64,000 nucleotides of DNA from Streptomyces subrutilus (GCF_008704535.1 NZ_CP023701.1:1-64000), one strand, 5' to 3'; positions 27,152 to 36,571 are shown, counted from the stretch's first letter. Notes: generated from the letters alone by a model not told the origin. Made by a program: numbers and translations.

Positions 27152-28078
27152 ATGCTGACGCTCAACACCAACATCATGTCGCTCACCACGCAGAACTACC
27201 TCAACATCACGGGTTCCACGATGGGGATCGCGGCCGAGCGGCTCGCCTCCGGCAAGCGCATCAACTCCTCGAAGGACGAAGCTGCGAGCCTGGGCATCGC
27301 CATCGCCGACCGGATGGCCACCCAGGTCAACGACTCCGGCCAGGCGTCGCGCAACGGCAACGACGCCATCTCCCTCGCGCAGACCACCGAGGGCGCACTG
27401 AAGGAGATCACCAACAACCTCCAGCGCATCCGCCTGCTGACCGTCCAGGCCGCGAACGGCATCCACGCCGTCACCGACCGCCGCGCCATCCAGCAGGAGG
27501 TCAGCCAGCGGCTCGAAGCCATCGACACGATCTCGCAGCAGACGCAGTTCAACGGAATCAAAGTGCTGGCGAAGAACACCAGCATGACCTTCCAGACCGG
27601 CACCAACGACGGCGACGTCATCGCCGTCGCGATGAAGACGGTGAACCTCCACACGCTCGCTCTGGAGGGCTACGACCTCACCAAGACAATCGCCTTCACC
27701 GATGAGGCCGACCCCACAAAGATCAACTACACCGACCCGGACGGCCACGCCGCGACGGCCGACACATTCGACGCGTCCCTGGCCGGAAGGTACCTCATCG
27801 ATCCGCTCTCCCAGATCGATGCCGCGCTCGTCCATGTCACCAGCCTGCGAACGATCCTCGGCGCCGTTCAGAACCGCTTCGAGTCCAACATCCGCAGCCA
27901 GGACACCGACGTGGCCAACCTCAACGCCGCCCGCGAGCGCATCGAAGCCACCGACTACGCCCTGGAAACCGCGAACTACACCCAGGCCAGCATCCTCCAG
28001 CAGGCCGGCATCTCCGTCCTCGCCCAGGTCAACGCCCAGCCCAAGAACATTCTTCCCCTGCTCCAGCAGCTCGGCTGA
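27152..28078 (+). CDS. Flagellin
   Basis: 308 residues, ATG 27152. The conserved N-terminal D0/D1 region (1-145) includes LNTNIMSLTTQNYLNITGST, AERLASGKRINSSKDEAASL and LQRIRLLTVQAANG. The conserved C-terminal region (215-308) includes LGAVQNRFESNIRSQDTDVA, ARERIEATDYALETANY and ILQQAGISVLAQVNAQPKNI. Between them is a short variable part (146-214), so it is a minimal flagellin without a large D2/D3. Both ends needed for filament assembly and export are intact. Codon use matches the rest of the window. Streptomycetes are not known to make flagella, and no motor, rod, hook or export gene lies in the window. It follows the double-YidB gene and is followed by an IS3-family element. Confidence 0.92.
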   Translation: MLTLNTNIMSLTTQNYLNITGSTMGIAAERLASGKRINSSKDEAASLGIAIADRMATQVNDSGQASRNGNDAISLAQTTEGALKEITNNLQRIRLLTVQAANGIHAVTDRRAIQQEVSQRLEAIDTISQQTQFNGIKVLAKNTSMTFQTGTNDGDVIAVAMKTVNLHTLALEGYDLTKTIAFTDEADPTKINYTDPDGHAATADTFDASLAGRYLIDPLSQIDAALVHVTSLRTILGAVQNRFESNIRSQDTDVANLNAARERIEATDYALETANYTQASILQQAGISVLAQVNAQPKNILPLLQQLG

Positions 28079-28542
28079 CCCCACCAGAACCTCAATGAGG
28101 GGGGCATCGGCTAATGCAAGCGCTGGAGGAGCCCCCAGCACTGCCGGGGTCCTTGTGCCGCGGGGCGCCTGTCAGCTCGTGCGTGCCGCCAGCTGCGACA
28201 TGATGAGGTCGGTTCAGCAGTTCGGCCAACGGCCCCGCGCCGCGTTCCCGGATCCCGGAAGGGGGTCTGCCTCCCGCCGGGGAGAGCGGCGGTGTCGAGG
28301 GTGACGTCGGCGATCAGGTTGGCGATGTTGCGCTATGGGGGTGCGGGACGGCCCGCACGATCGACGGGGCCAGCGTTCTGTGGCGGGAGACGAGCGAGGA
28401 GAAGCACGAATTCAACTCTCTGAAGTAGGTGTGCTCGAGCAGCACTGAGCACCCACGCACGACCGCGGTGCGGCCTTATCGGCCCAGGGCGACAGCGGAA
28501 GGCCCCGGAGACTCCCTCAGGTTCTGGGAGTCGTTGCGACAC
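28079..28542. other. Intergenic, decayed sequence
   Basis: No complete gene. Minus-strand pieces with coding-like codons (RNIANLIADVTLDTAALPGG near 28320; EHTYFRELNSCFSSLVSRH near 28410) and plus-strand pieces do not join into one frame. Probably remnants of earlier insertions. Confidence 0.35.
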
Positions 28543-28570
28543 GGGCCTTGACCCCGGATGTTGAACACGT

Positions 28571-29473
28571 CTATGCGGCTTGGGCCAGGGTAGTTGCTGC
28601 CGGTTGGGCATCGTTCTCGTAGGCGATCGGGGACCGCTGGCCGAGGCGGGAGTGCCGCCGGCGGGTGTTGTATCGGGTCAGCCAGCGGAAGACGTCGAGC
28701 CTGGCCTCACGTGCGCTCGACCATGCCTTCCGGCCTTTGAGCGTCTCCCTCTCGAAGGCGGCGTTGAAGCTCTCTGCAGCGGCGTTGTCCGCGCTGGAGC
28801 CGACCGCCCCCATGCCCTGCCGGACCCCTGCTGACCTGCAGATTTCAGCGAATGCCCTAATCGCATACTGCGAGCCGTGATCGGTGTGCATCACCGATCC
28901 GGCCAGGCCCCCGCGGGTCCGCTCGGCTGCCGCCAAGGCGTCGATGACGAGCTCGGTGCGCATGTGATCGGCGATCGCCCACCCCGCCAGCCGGCGTGAG
29001 CACAAGTCGATGACGGTCGCGAGACAGACCGGCTTCGCACCGCTGACCGGCAGGCGTGTGATGTCGCCGACGTACTTCGTGTTCACCGCGGCCGCGGTGA
29101 AGTCACGGCCGATCAGATCCGGTGCCTTCACAGCTGACTGGTCCGCGACGGTGGTGCGGTGCCGGCGGCGCAACCGGACTCCCTCCAGTCCGATGGTCCG
29201 CATGATCCTCGCGACGCGCTTGCGGTTGACCACCGAGCCGCCTTCGTCGCGGAGTTCGGCGGTGATCCTGGGGGCCCCGCAGGTGCCGTCGGAGTCCTGG
29301 TGGACCTTGCGTATCCGGGCAGCGAGCCCGTCCTCGACGACCTGGCGGGCAGTCCGCGCGGCCGCGGTGCGGCGCCAGTAGTGGAAGCTCGAGCAAGAGA
29401 TCCCCAGCAGCGAGCACAGCCGCGTGACGCCGGAGCGCCGCTGATGATCGTCAACGAACTGGCAGCGGTTCAC
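28571..29473 (-). CDS. IS3-family transposase OrfB (DDE catalytic)
   Basis: 300 residues, starting at a GTG that overlaps the orfA stop (GTGA, 29473). The HTH_21 region (residues 40-95, ARIRKVHQDSDGTCGAPRIT) and the integrase core follow. The DDE acids are visible in YVGDITRLP, MHTDHGSQYAIRAF and SSADNAAAESFNAAFERETL. It ends WLTRYNTRRRHSRLGQRSPI. Complete and probably functional with OrfA. A programmed frameshift between orfA and orfB is normal in the family. Confidence 0.9.
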   Translation of the reverse strand: MNRCQFVDDHQRRSGVTRLCSLLGISCSSFHYWRRTAAARTARQVVEDGLAARIRKVHQDSDGTCGAPRITAELRDEGGSVVNRKRVARIMRTIGLEGVRLRRRHRTTVADQSAVKAPDLIGRDFTAAAVNTKYVGDITRLPVSGAKPVCLATVIDLCSRRLAGWAIADHMRTELVIDALAAAERTRGGLAGSVMHTDHGSQYAIRAFAEICRSAGVRQGMGAVGSSADNAAAESFNAAFERETLKGRKAWSSAREARLDVFRWLTRYNTRRRHSRLGQRSPIAYENDAQPAATTLAQAA

Positions 29474-29775
29474 CAGCGCGTCTCCCCTGCGAAATACCCG
29501 GCCGCCTTGCGGAGGATGTCGCGTTCTTCCTCCAGCTCACGGATCCCCTTCCGTGCCGCGACCAACTCCGCCTGAACGCCGTCGCCGCCGGCTTGCTCAG
29601 CTACCGGCCCGGCGGAGTGAGCGCCGGGACGGCGCCCGTCGGCGGCCCGGATCCAGTCCCGCAGCGCCTCGGTGTCCGCCGCGAGACCGCCGGCGACCGA
29701 CATGATCGTCGCTCCCGGCCTCGACCGGTACAACGCGACCGCGGCCGCCTTGAACTCGGCGGGACAGTGCTTCAT
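29470..29775 (-). CDS. IS3-family transposase OrfA
   Basis: 101 residues from ATG 29775 (MKHCPAEFKAAAVALYRSRP); in-frame ATGs at 29805 and 29832 lack ribosome binding sites. The HTH_Tnp_1 DNA-binding region is followed by a leucine-zipper-like helix (VQAELVAARKGIRELEEERD, ILRKAAGYFAGETRW). Overlaps orfB by 4 bases. Confidence 0.85.
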   Translation of the reverse strand: MKHCPAEFKAAAVALYRSRPGATIMSVAGGLAADTEALRDWIRAADGRRPGAHSAGPVAEQAGGDGVQAELVAARKGIRELEEERDILRKAAGYFAGETRW

Positions 29776-29850
29776 CCCCACGGAAACTCCGTTCTCCTGG
29801 ACCATCAAGATCCAAGTCTCTCCAGCGTCCAAAATCCGAGGTCAGGGCCC

Positions 29851-30222
29851 GGACTACGTCGAGGGTGACGGGCCGCTCTTGACGCCCCGGGCCACCCGAA
29901 CCGCGTCCACGGCATGGCTGGCCAGCGGCCTATTCCGGCGGGTCGGGCTGAGGCGTATTGCGGGCGTCCCGCTGTCGACCACGTCGTGAGTGAATCCCGC
30001 CCGCTCCGGGGAGCAGTGGATCATCGACCACATCCACGAGCCCACCGCCGCAACGGTGCGCCACGGCACGTTCGTCCAGTTGCTGGCCGCCCCGGACTGG
30101 GGCTTGCCCTGAAGGAGGTTGACTGCTGGTGCCGCTGCCCGGCAGACCCATCAACCTCACCTCCACAGTCACCTCCAAAACCGCTCAAGGGGGCAGGCCA
30201 GCAACCCGAGGCCATGCATGAG
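29851..30222. other. Remnant-bearing gap between IS3 element and immunity gene
   Basis: A plus-strand fragment (about 30005-30114) reads GEQWIIDHIHEPTAATVRHG then TFVQLLAAPDWGLP and stops. It has no start and no recognised family. The rest shows nothing clear. Confidence 0.35.
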
Positions 30223-30257
30223 AACGGCCTCCGAGGAGTCAAGTCCCGGAGGCCGTT
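30223..30257. terminator. Terminator of the toxin-immunity operon
   Basis: AACGGCCTCCG and CGGAGGCCGTT form a perfect 11-bp stem with a 13-base loop, 25 bases after the end of the barstar-like gene (minus strand). Confidence 0.75.
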
Positions 30258-30281
30258 CAGCTCCTGTCTGCTGGCAACTAG

Positions 30282-30722
30282 CTACTTCTCATCATTGCCT
30301 TGATCATTTCCGCACTCATCCGAAATGACAATAACGGAGACTACCTTCGGAGCGAACTCCCCGGTGATGTGCCGATTTTCCAGCTGGTCGGCCACTTCCT
30401 CCAGAATGGACAAACCTTCAGAAGGATTACCGATATCTAGAGATTCATGCTTCAGTGCATCTTCCCAGACAATTACCACCCGCGATGCTTCAATCTTAAG
30501 AAGCCCACCAAACAGAGAGTCAGAGAGCGCCTCCCAGCTGCGGGAACTATAGTTCGGCGGATCCATTGGCAGGCCCTCGCGGAAGCCTTCGAAGATCCTA
30601 TCCCGATCATCTATCCCGCCTGTCAGGAGGGTTAGAATGGGAACGCCCTCTTGCGCGGCCTGAGCCCTTACCTGCTCCACCTCGCCTACAGACATCCAGG
30701 TGACACCTGAACTTATTTGCAT
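30282..30722 (-). CDS. Barstar-like immunity protein
   Basis: 146 residues, ATG 30722, three bases after the toxin stop (30726), so co-translated. The segment IDDRDRIFEGFREGLPMDPP then NYSSRSWEALSDSLFGGLL matches the barstar pattern: a Phe after the first strand, F-x3-L-P-x3-Y and a W-D/E-A-L-x-D inhibitory helix. The helix carries acidic residues that plug an RNase active site. Central strands read ASRVVIVWEDA and VVSVIVISDECG. The preceding gene ends in an RNase-fold domain, so this is very likely its specific inhibitor. Confidence 0.8.
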   Translation of the reverse strand: MQISSGVTWMSVGEVEQVRAQAAQEGVPILTLLTGGIDDRDRIFEGFREGLPMDPPNYSSRSWEALSDSLFGGLLKIEASRVVIVWEDALKHESLDIGNPSEGLSILEEVADQLENRHITGEFAPKVVSVIVISDECGNDQGNDEK

Positions 30723-30725
30723 TTC

Positions 30726-33700
30726 TCACCGAATTCTGACAAAGGCTGGCTTTCCTGCGTCTCCATAGTGAGTCCACGTGTAGTACGTCTCACCGGTTAT
30801 TGTATTGCGTACGACGCGCAGCGGTCCTGCCGCGGGCACGGTTCCCGCGGGGGGAGCGACACGATACTCCAGGTACGGGGAGTGTTGCCCTACACCGCCA
30901 GGAAGGTCGACATCCCTGTTCTTGAACTTGGTTGCCCACTTCGTTGCGGTGGGGCCTGTCGGAACAGTACCGGCGTCGATGTGCGAAAGCGTGGCGTTGA
31001 GAGCAGATTCCTCTGCGGCGGGAAGCTGTCCGGTAATCCATGGGACCAGCGGGCAATTGACCGGGCCATTGGCGTTGTGAACCAGAACCGGTGTGCTACC
31101 GGCCAGCACGTAGTAGGTGTGCAGGTCCCTGACCGTCAGGTTGTACGCGGGCTGAAGGGTCTCCCAACGGTGCGTAGAGGTGACCCGCGCAGTTCCTCCA
31201 TCTGCTGTTCTGAGGTCCTCACCATCAGCAAGGTCTGCCGCGTCCTTCCAGCTCTGATGTGTCTCGGACCAGAAGGGGTGATGCTCCGTGGCGGTCACGG
31301 ACCCCTGGAAACCGTTCGACCAAATGGACAGGTCGGCGAAGACACGGTCGTCAGGCGTGAAGATCGCCGCTTCGACCTGACGAGGCCCGGTGACATGGGT
31401 GAGGGGATCAGTCGAAGTGACCTGGTCTCCTACCTGGACGTCCTCGATTGGCCGCGACGATCCGTCGCCCATGAGTACTCGCGTGCCCGCTGGGAAGCTG
31501 TTCGGACTTGGCTTGACCAGGCACTCGACAACACGGCTCGTCTTACGAGCATCCTTGACACCTTCGGCCACATCATCGATTTTTGTGATGAGTTTGAGTC
31601 GGCCCCAGGGCAGTGCGCCGGCTGCTGCCATGATGCAGTTCAGGCCGGTGGGGTTCTCGATGCAGCCCTTGATGTCGTTGGCGCCGGTGAGTTCCCAGAC
31701 GATGGCGTTGAGTGTGGGGTCGATGGGGATGTTGATCATGGAGTTGCCCGGGTCTTGGGCACACGCCATGATCGGCGCCATCGTCTCGCGGGTGGGGTGG
31801 GGGACGCAGATCCGCTTGGGCTTGGCCTGCTGCTGTTGCTTTCGTGCTTCTTCGGCTTGGCGGCGGGCTTCGGCCTCCTCCTTCTCCCGCAGGACCAGGA
31901 CGGCCTTCCAGGCAGTCTTGGCGTCGGCCTCTGCGGCCTCCTTGCTCTTGCCGGCCGCGATAGCCGAATCACGGGCCGCGTTCGCGGAGGTGTTGGCTTC
32001 GTCGGCGGACTGGCGGGCGTAGGAGGCGGAGAACTCGGCGTCGGCGGCCGAATCTTCGGCTGCCTGGGCGTCCTGTTCGGCGCGGTTGGCTGCGTTGCGT
32101 GCGGTGGTGGCGGACTTTGCCGCATTCGCCGCGGAGACACCAGCGGCGTCAGCGGCCTTCTTGGCGTCCTTCGCGAATCCGTCGGCGGCGTCGGCGGAGT
32201 CCTGGGCGTCCTTCGCGTACTTGTCGGCGTCGGTCGAGGCCTGCTGGGCCCTGGCGGATGCTGCTGCGGCGAGCCACCTGTTCTGCATGGCCTTGGCCGC
32301 GATCTGCTCGCCTTCGGCGAGAAGGCGTTCGATGAGGTTGATGTGGTTGGCGGCGAGGTCGTCCTTGCGCTGGGCCATGAACTGGCCCGTGGTGACGAAC
32401 TCGTGCAACAGGTCAGGGGACCCGGCCAGGGCGATCTTGGCCGCGGAGTTGACCTCGGGGCCACCGGTGTTGGTCAGGGTGGCGGCGATGACCTTCTCAT
32501 CGCTGACGCGCTCGCCGTACTGGGTGACGTTCAGGAACGTGGCCAGGGCCTTGGGGGTGCCGTCGGCCAGAGCCTTCTTCGCAGCCTCCTTCACCCCGGG
32601 CCCGCCCGTGCTGGTGAAGCGGGCGACGTCAACCTTCATGTCATCCAGGCCGGCCGTGTACTGACCGGTGGAGTAGAAGCCCTCGATCTGCTCCGGTGCG
32701 CCCTTCAAAACCGAGAGCGCCGCGGTGCGGACCGCCGCGTAGGGGCTCTGAGTGCTCAGGTTGACGACGCGCTCGCGGATGTCGTGGTGGGCGGCTTCCT
32801 TCCAACGGGTGCGCAGGTAGTCCAAAACATCCTGGTCGGTCCCGGCCAAGGCGCGGGCGGCGGCTTCCTTGTGCCAGGGGCCGAGGAGCTTCATGGCCTG
32901 CATGGCGAGCTGGCGGCCCTTGAGGGCGGTCGCCTTCACGTCCACGTCCGGCTTGGCGGCTTCCTGAGCCAGGGTGGCGGCGGTGGTGTTGAGGGCCAGG
33001 GCGTCGACCTGGGTGGAGGCCGAGGCCGAGATCTGCTTGTTCGACGCGTCCTTGATCGAGCGGGCGCGTTCGATGGCGGCGTCGGTGCGGGTTTTCAGGT
33101 CCTCAGCTTCGCCGTCGCGGGCGATCGCAAAGGTCTCCTTCGCCTTCGCCACCGCTGCCACTGCTGCTTCGGCTGCCAGCTTGGCGGCGTCCGCGTTCTT
33201 CTTGGCCTGCGCTGCGTAGGTGGCGGCGTTGCCTGCCTGCGTGGCGGCTTCCTCCGCGTATCCGGCGGCCTTGTTGGCGTGTGCCGCGGCGTTGTTGGCC
33301 GCGTCGCGCGCGCCGTAGGCGGCGGTCGCGGCCCGCTGCGCGAGAGCTGCGGAGCGGTCGGCGGCAGCGTCCGCGGCATTCGCGTGGCGTCGTGCTTCGG
33401 CTGCTGCCTGGCGTGCCTCGGCCGAGTGGCCGCCAGCCGCGTCCGCGTATCCGTTCGCCTCATCCGCCGCGTCAGCAGCGGCCCGCGCGTTGGTCGCAGC
33501 ACCCTTGGCCGCGCTCGAGGCCAAACCGGCGGCGGCCGAGGCCTTGCCCGCCTCGTTCGCGGCCTTCGCCGACTCCGTCGCCGCCGTGGCTGCGGCACGC
33601 GCGTCAGCAGCCGACTGGCGTGCCTTGTCCGCGTCAGCCGCGTTGCCGGCAGCCGCGATCGCCGCGGTGTAGGCGTTGTTGGCCGCCCGCGCGGCAGCGG

Positions 33701-34718
33701 CAGCGGCCGACGCCGTCTGCGTCGCCGCCAGAGCGGCACGACGCGCCGCCCGGTTCGCCGCGTTCGCCGAACCGATCGCCTCCTGCGCAGCCGAAGCCGC
33801 CGCACGAGCAGCATCCGCCGCCTGCGCCGCCTTCACCGCGGCCCGTTGCGAGTCGTTCTTCGCCGCCTGGGTCTCCGCCGCGGCCTTCTTCGCGAGTTCC
33901 TTGGCCTTCTCCGAGGCATCGACAGCCTTCTTCGAGGCCTCATCGGCAAGCTTGGTGGCGTCCTGGGCCTGCTTGCCGGCCTCCTGCGCCTGCGCCAGCA
34001 ACTCCTCGATCGTCGTGTACTCCACGTCCCGGTTCCGGGCGACGAACTGCCCGATCTCCAGGAACTCGACGATGTCTTCCGGGGTCCCCTTCAGCGCGAC
34101 CTTCGCCGCCGCCTTCACATTCGGACCACCCGTACTCGTCAACCGGGCAACATCAACCCGATTATCATCCTTCCGCTCCTCGTACTGACCGGAATCGAGG
34201 AACTTTATGCGGTCCGCAGGCGTGCCTAGGAGGGCTGCCTTGCCCGCGTCGCGGACTCCAGGGCCACCTATGCCGACCATCCGAGCAATATCGACCTTGC
34301 GGTCCTCATCAAGCGGAGCTTTATAGCCCGATGCGAGGAAGTCGCGCATCTTGTCAGGCTGCGTCCAGACTTCCTTCGCAGCCTCCCGGACACCGGGCCC
34401 GCTCGTCGACATCAATCGGGCCGTGGCAACTCGGTTGTCGTCGTGCTGAATTACCTCCGCCCCATCCAGGAAATTTCGGATCGCGTCATCGCCACCAAGA
34501 AGCGCCTGCTCGGCCGCCTCCTTGATGCCAGATCCACCAGCCTCCCAAAGGATCACGATCCTGTCACGTATATCAACAGGGAGGGGTGCTGGATTTTCCG
34601 CAGCAACAGCGGAGGGCCCACCCGTCAGACCCGCTAGCAGACCAGTTGCCAACAACGCGTGCAACGCACGCCTGCGCACTCCCGAACCAAATGGCCGGGA
34701 AGATATATGCCGCCCCAC
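30726..34718 (-). CDS. Secreted polymorphic toxin: ALF repeats, coiled coils, HINT, RNase domain
   Basis: 1330 residues from GTG 34718 (GGGGGC 4 bases upstream); the paralogous locus uses an equivalent GTG. A signal peptide (about 1-38) is followed by ALF-type repeats (about 40-215; TSTGGPNVKAAAKVALKGTP). A very Ala-rich coiled coil runs to about 620, then more ALF repeats (about 660-810) and a second coiled coil. A pretoxin segment (CIENPTGLNCIMAAAGALPW) precedes a HINT self-cleaving domain (about 1074-1217; NSFPAGTRVLMGDGSSRPIE ... TPVLVHN). The last 113 residues match the barnase/RNase Sa family, with Glu 1284 (YLEYRV), Arg 1301 (LRVVRN) and His 1317 (TWTHYG). Coupled to the barstar-like gene. 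A contact-dependent or released antibacterial toxin is inferred. Confidence 0.88.
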   Translation of the reverse strand: MGRHISSRPFGSGVRRRALHALLATGLLAGLTGGPSAVAAENPAPLPVDIRDRIVILWEAGGSGIKEAAEQALLGGDDAIRNFLDGAEVIQHDDNRVATARLMSTSGPGVREAAKEVWTQPDKMRDFLASGYKAPLDEDRKVDIARMVGIGGPGVRDAGKAALLGTPADRIKFLDSGQYEERKDDNRVDVARLTSTGGPNVKAAAKVALKGTPEDIVEFLEIGQFVARNRDVEYTTIEELLAQAQEAGKQAQDATKLADEASKKAVDASEKAKELAKKAAAETQAAKNDSQRAAVKAAQAADAARAAASAAQEAIGSANAANRAARRAALAATQTASAAAAAARAANNAYTAAIAAAGNAADADKARQSAADARAAATAATESAKAANEAGKASAAAGLASSAAKGAATNARAAADAADEANGYADAAGGHSAEARQAAAEARRHANAADAAADRSAALAQRAATAAYGARDAANNAAAHANKAAGYAEEAATQAGNAATYAAQAKKNADAAKLAAEAAVAAVAKAKETFAIARDGEAEDLKTRTDAAIERARSIKDASNKQISASASTQVDALALNTTAATLAQEAAKPDVDVKATALKGRQLAMQAMKLLGPWHKEAAARALAGTDQDVLDYLRTRWKEAAHHDIRERVVNLSTQSPYAAVRTAALSVLKGAPEQIEGFYSTGQYTAGLDDMKVDVARFTSTGGPGVKEAAKKALADGTPKALATFLNVTQYGERVSDEKVIAATLTNTGGPEVNSAAKIALAGSPDLLHEFVTTGQFMAQRKDDLAANHINLIERLLAEGEQIAAKAMQNRWLAAAASARAQQASTDADKYAKDAQDSADAADGFAKDAKKAADAAGVSAANAAKSATTARNAANRAEQDAQAAEDSAADAEFSASYARQSADEANTSANAARDSAIAAGKSKEAAEADAKTAWKAVLVLREKEEAEARRQAEEARKQQQQAKPKRICVPHPTRETMAPIMACAQDPGNSMINIPIDPTLNAIVWELTGANDIKGCIENPTGLNCIMAAAGALPWGRLKLITKIDDVAEGVKDARKTSRVVECLVKPSPNSFPAGTRVLMGDGSSRPIEDVQVGDQVTSTDPLTHVTGPRQVEAAIFTPDDRVFADLSIWSNGFQGSVTATEHHPFWSETHQSWKDAADLADGEDLRTADGGTARVTSTHRWETLQPAYNLTVRDLHTYYVLAGSTPVLVHNANGPVNCPLVPWITGQLPAAEESALNATLSHIDAGTVPTGPTATKWATKFKNRDVDLPGGVGQHSPYLEYRVAPPAGTVPAAGPLRVVRNTITGETYYTWTHYGDAGKPAFVRIR

Positions 34719-35113
34719 GGTGCCCCCAATAAATTGAACGATCTGACCCCTCTGAGAAAAATCGCCAGTACCCGGCAACACCTGAGGGGCTGCTCCACTG
34801 CGGGCGATCAGCGAAGGCGACCGCCCTGGAGCCGAATGATCGTACAGCCAGCCAACTGCCACCCCCCGTCAGGGGCTCTCCGTTTACGGATGCACTTCGA
34901 TGTTCACCCATAAATCCGATATGCACTTTTTGCGTACATGATTCATGCCAGGATTCGCCGCTTCACCGGATAGGTGACGGGTTGCGACAGGTTCGCAAAT
35001 GAGATGTTGATCACGATCTACGGGCTCAGGGTGGTGATCGTCGGCGTGATTGAATCTGCTGAAACCTGAAGCGATCTTTGCGTATCGTTTCTCGTATTAT
35101 GAAGAGGGTCATA
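34719..35113. promoter_or_regulatory. Divergent control region of the toxin locus
   Basis: 395 bases between the toxin and the small secreted gene, AT-rich near 34900-34960. GAGATGTTGATCACG (35000) and GTGATTGAATCTGCTGAAAC (about 35049) recur nearly unchanged upstream of the second copy (39950 and 39994), so they are probably promoter or operator elements. Confidence 0.5.
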
Positions 35114-35608
35114 ATGGCTATACCCCGTGCGCGCAAGGCTCTGTTTGTGGGTCTCGCCTCGGTGTTCACGGCGACCACTGCGGCTATCGGTGTCGCCTAT
35201 GCCGTGCCTGGAACCGTCGCTGCTGCGGCAGATGAAATGCCTTACGCCATCGAGGACTTCGGCTACCCGGATGCCGCGAAGATCGAGGCGGATAGGGCCA
35301 TCGTCCTCAAGCGCGGCGACGGCAACGTTCTCCTGCAGGCCTGCGACGGCACCCAGGACGTCACCGTCAACACCCGGTCCGGGGAGAAGGACTACTGCTT
35401 CGACGTGAAGGCCAAGCCCGGCTATCTCACCCTGTCGGTCCCCAAGGCCTGGGGCATCTGGACCGGCGACGCCCCGGTGAAGAGCACCATCGAGGCGGGC
35501 GGCAAGACCACCGTCATCGACGCCCCCGCCAACGACTTCACCAGCTTCGGCGAAGCCACCGCCGAAGGCGTCAGCTCCGCGCTCATCGAACTCCGCGTCA
35601 CCGGCTGA
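35114..35608 (+). CDS. Small secreted β-rich protein, copy 1
   Basis: 164 residues from ATG 35114 (GAGGGTCATA upstream). The 12 upstream in-frame residues are excluded because copy 2 shares only the later start and binding site. Signal peptide about 1-37 (ALFVGLASVFTATTAAIGVA, cleavage near AAA-ADEMP). The mature protein has two cysteines (LLQACDGT, KDYCFDV) that probably form a disulfide, and strands such as YLTLSVPKAWGIWTGD and TIEAGGKTTVIDAPAND. No family recognised. Divergent from the toxin gene in both copies of the locus. Confidence 0.75.
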   Translation: MAIPRARKALFVGLASVFTATTAAIGVAYAVPGTVAAAADEMPYAIEDFGYPDAAKIEADRAIVLKRGDGNVLLQACDGTQDVTVNTRSGEKDYCFDVKAKPGYLTLSVPKAWGIWTGDAPVKSTIEAGGKTTVIDAPANDFTSFGEATAEGVSSALIELRVTG

Positions 35609-35668
35609 CCTACGCATGAGGCGATCGGCGAGGAAACAGCGGGCCTTGACCTCGGATTCTGAACACGT

Positions 35669-36571
35669 CTATGCGGCTTGGGCCAGGGTAGTTGCAGCTG
35701 CCTGGAGGCCGTTTTCGTAGGCGACCGGGGACCGGTGGCCGAGGCGGGAGTGCCGGCGGCGGGTGTTGTATCGGGTCAGCCAGCGGAACGCGTCGAGCCT
35801 GGCCTCGTGCTCGCTCGGCCAGGCCTTCCGGCCTTTGAGCGTCTCCCTTTTGAAGGCGGCGTTGCGGCTTTCTGCGGCGGTGTTGTCGGCGCTGGATCCG
35901 ACCGCGCCCATGCTCTGCCGGATTCCCGCTGACCTGCAGATTTCCGCGAAGGCCCTGCTCGTGTATTGGGATCCGTGGTCGGTGTGCATGATCGCGCCGC
36001 TCAAGTTTCCGCGGGTCCGCTCGGCGGCCGTGAGGGCGTCGATGACGAGTTCTGTCCGCATGTGGTCGGCGATCGCCCACCCGGCGAGTCGGCGTGAGGC
36101 GAGGGCGATGACGGTCGCGAGGTAGAGCGGCTTGGAGCCGCTGACTGGCAGGTATGTGATGTCGCCGACGTACTTTCTGTTTACCGCGGCCGCGGTGAAG
36201 TCACGGCCGATCAGGTCTGGCGCCTTCGCTGCGGCCTGGTCCGCGAGCGTGGTGCGGTGCCGGCGGCGCAGACGAACGCCCTCAAGTCCGATGGTCCGCA
36301 TGATCCTGGCGACGCGCTTGTGGTTGACCGCGGGGCCACCCTCGTCGCGGAGTTCGGCGGTGATCCTGGGAGCTCCGTAGATGCCGTCGGAGTCCTGGTG
36401 GACCTTGCGTATCCGGGCTGCGAGCCCGGCTTCGATGGTCTGTCGAGCCGCTCTGGCGGCTGCGGTGCTGCGCCAGTAGGAGAAGCTCGAGCGGGGCAGG
36501 CCGAGGATGTCGCAGAGCCGCTTTACGCCGTGCCGGCGCTGGTGATCGTCGACGAACTGGTAGCGGGTCAC
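35669..36571 (-). CDS. IS3-family transposase OrfB, second copy
   Basis: 300 residues, about nine-tenths identical by eye to the 28571 copy. DDE acids lie in YVGDITYLP, MHTDHGSQYTSRAF and SSADNTAAESRNAAF. The frame is intact, but its orfA partner is interrupted, so this copy probably depends on the other one. Confidence 0.88.
   Translation of the reverse strand: MTRYQFVDDHQRRHGVKRLCDILGLPRSSFSYWRSTAAARAARQTIEAGLAARIRKVHQDSDGIYGAPRITAELRDEGGPAVNHKRVARIMRTIGLEGVRLRRRHRTTLADQAAAKAPDLIGRDFTAAAVNRKYVGDITYLPVSGSKPLYLATVIALASRRLAGWAIADHMRTELVIDALTAAERTRGNLSGAIMHTDHGSQYTSRAFAEICRSAGIRQSMGAVGSSADNTAAESRNAAFKRETLKGRKAWPSEHEARLDAFRWLTRYNTRRRHSRLGHRSPVAYENGLQAAATTLAQAA

Larger units (their letters stand above)
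28543..29850 (-). mobile_element. IS3-family element, complete copy
   Basis: 1308 bases. Ends are imperfect inverted repeats: left GGGCCTTGACCCCGGATGTT, right complement GGGCCCTGACCTCGGATTTT. It holds two overlapping frames (orfA 29470-29775, orfB 28571-29473) on the minus strand. A second, interrupted copy lies at 35641-39354. No clear target duplication was read. Confidence 0.85.

Noticed and set aside
28333..28611. 92-residue frame left of the IS3 element
   Set aside because: Crosses the IS boundary and has no family or codon bias.
30717..34229. 1170-residue plus-strand frame
   Set aside because: Mirror of the Ala-rich toxin gene on the other strand; composition Gly/Val/Leu-rich without motifs.
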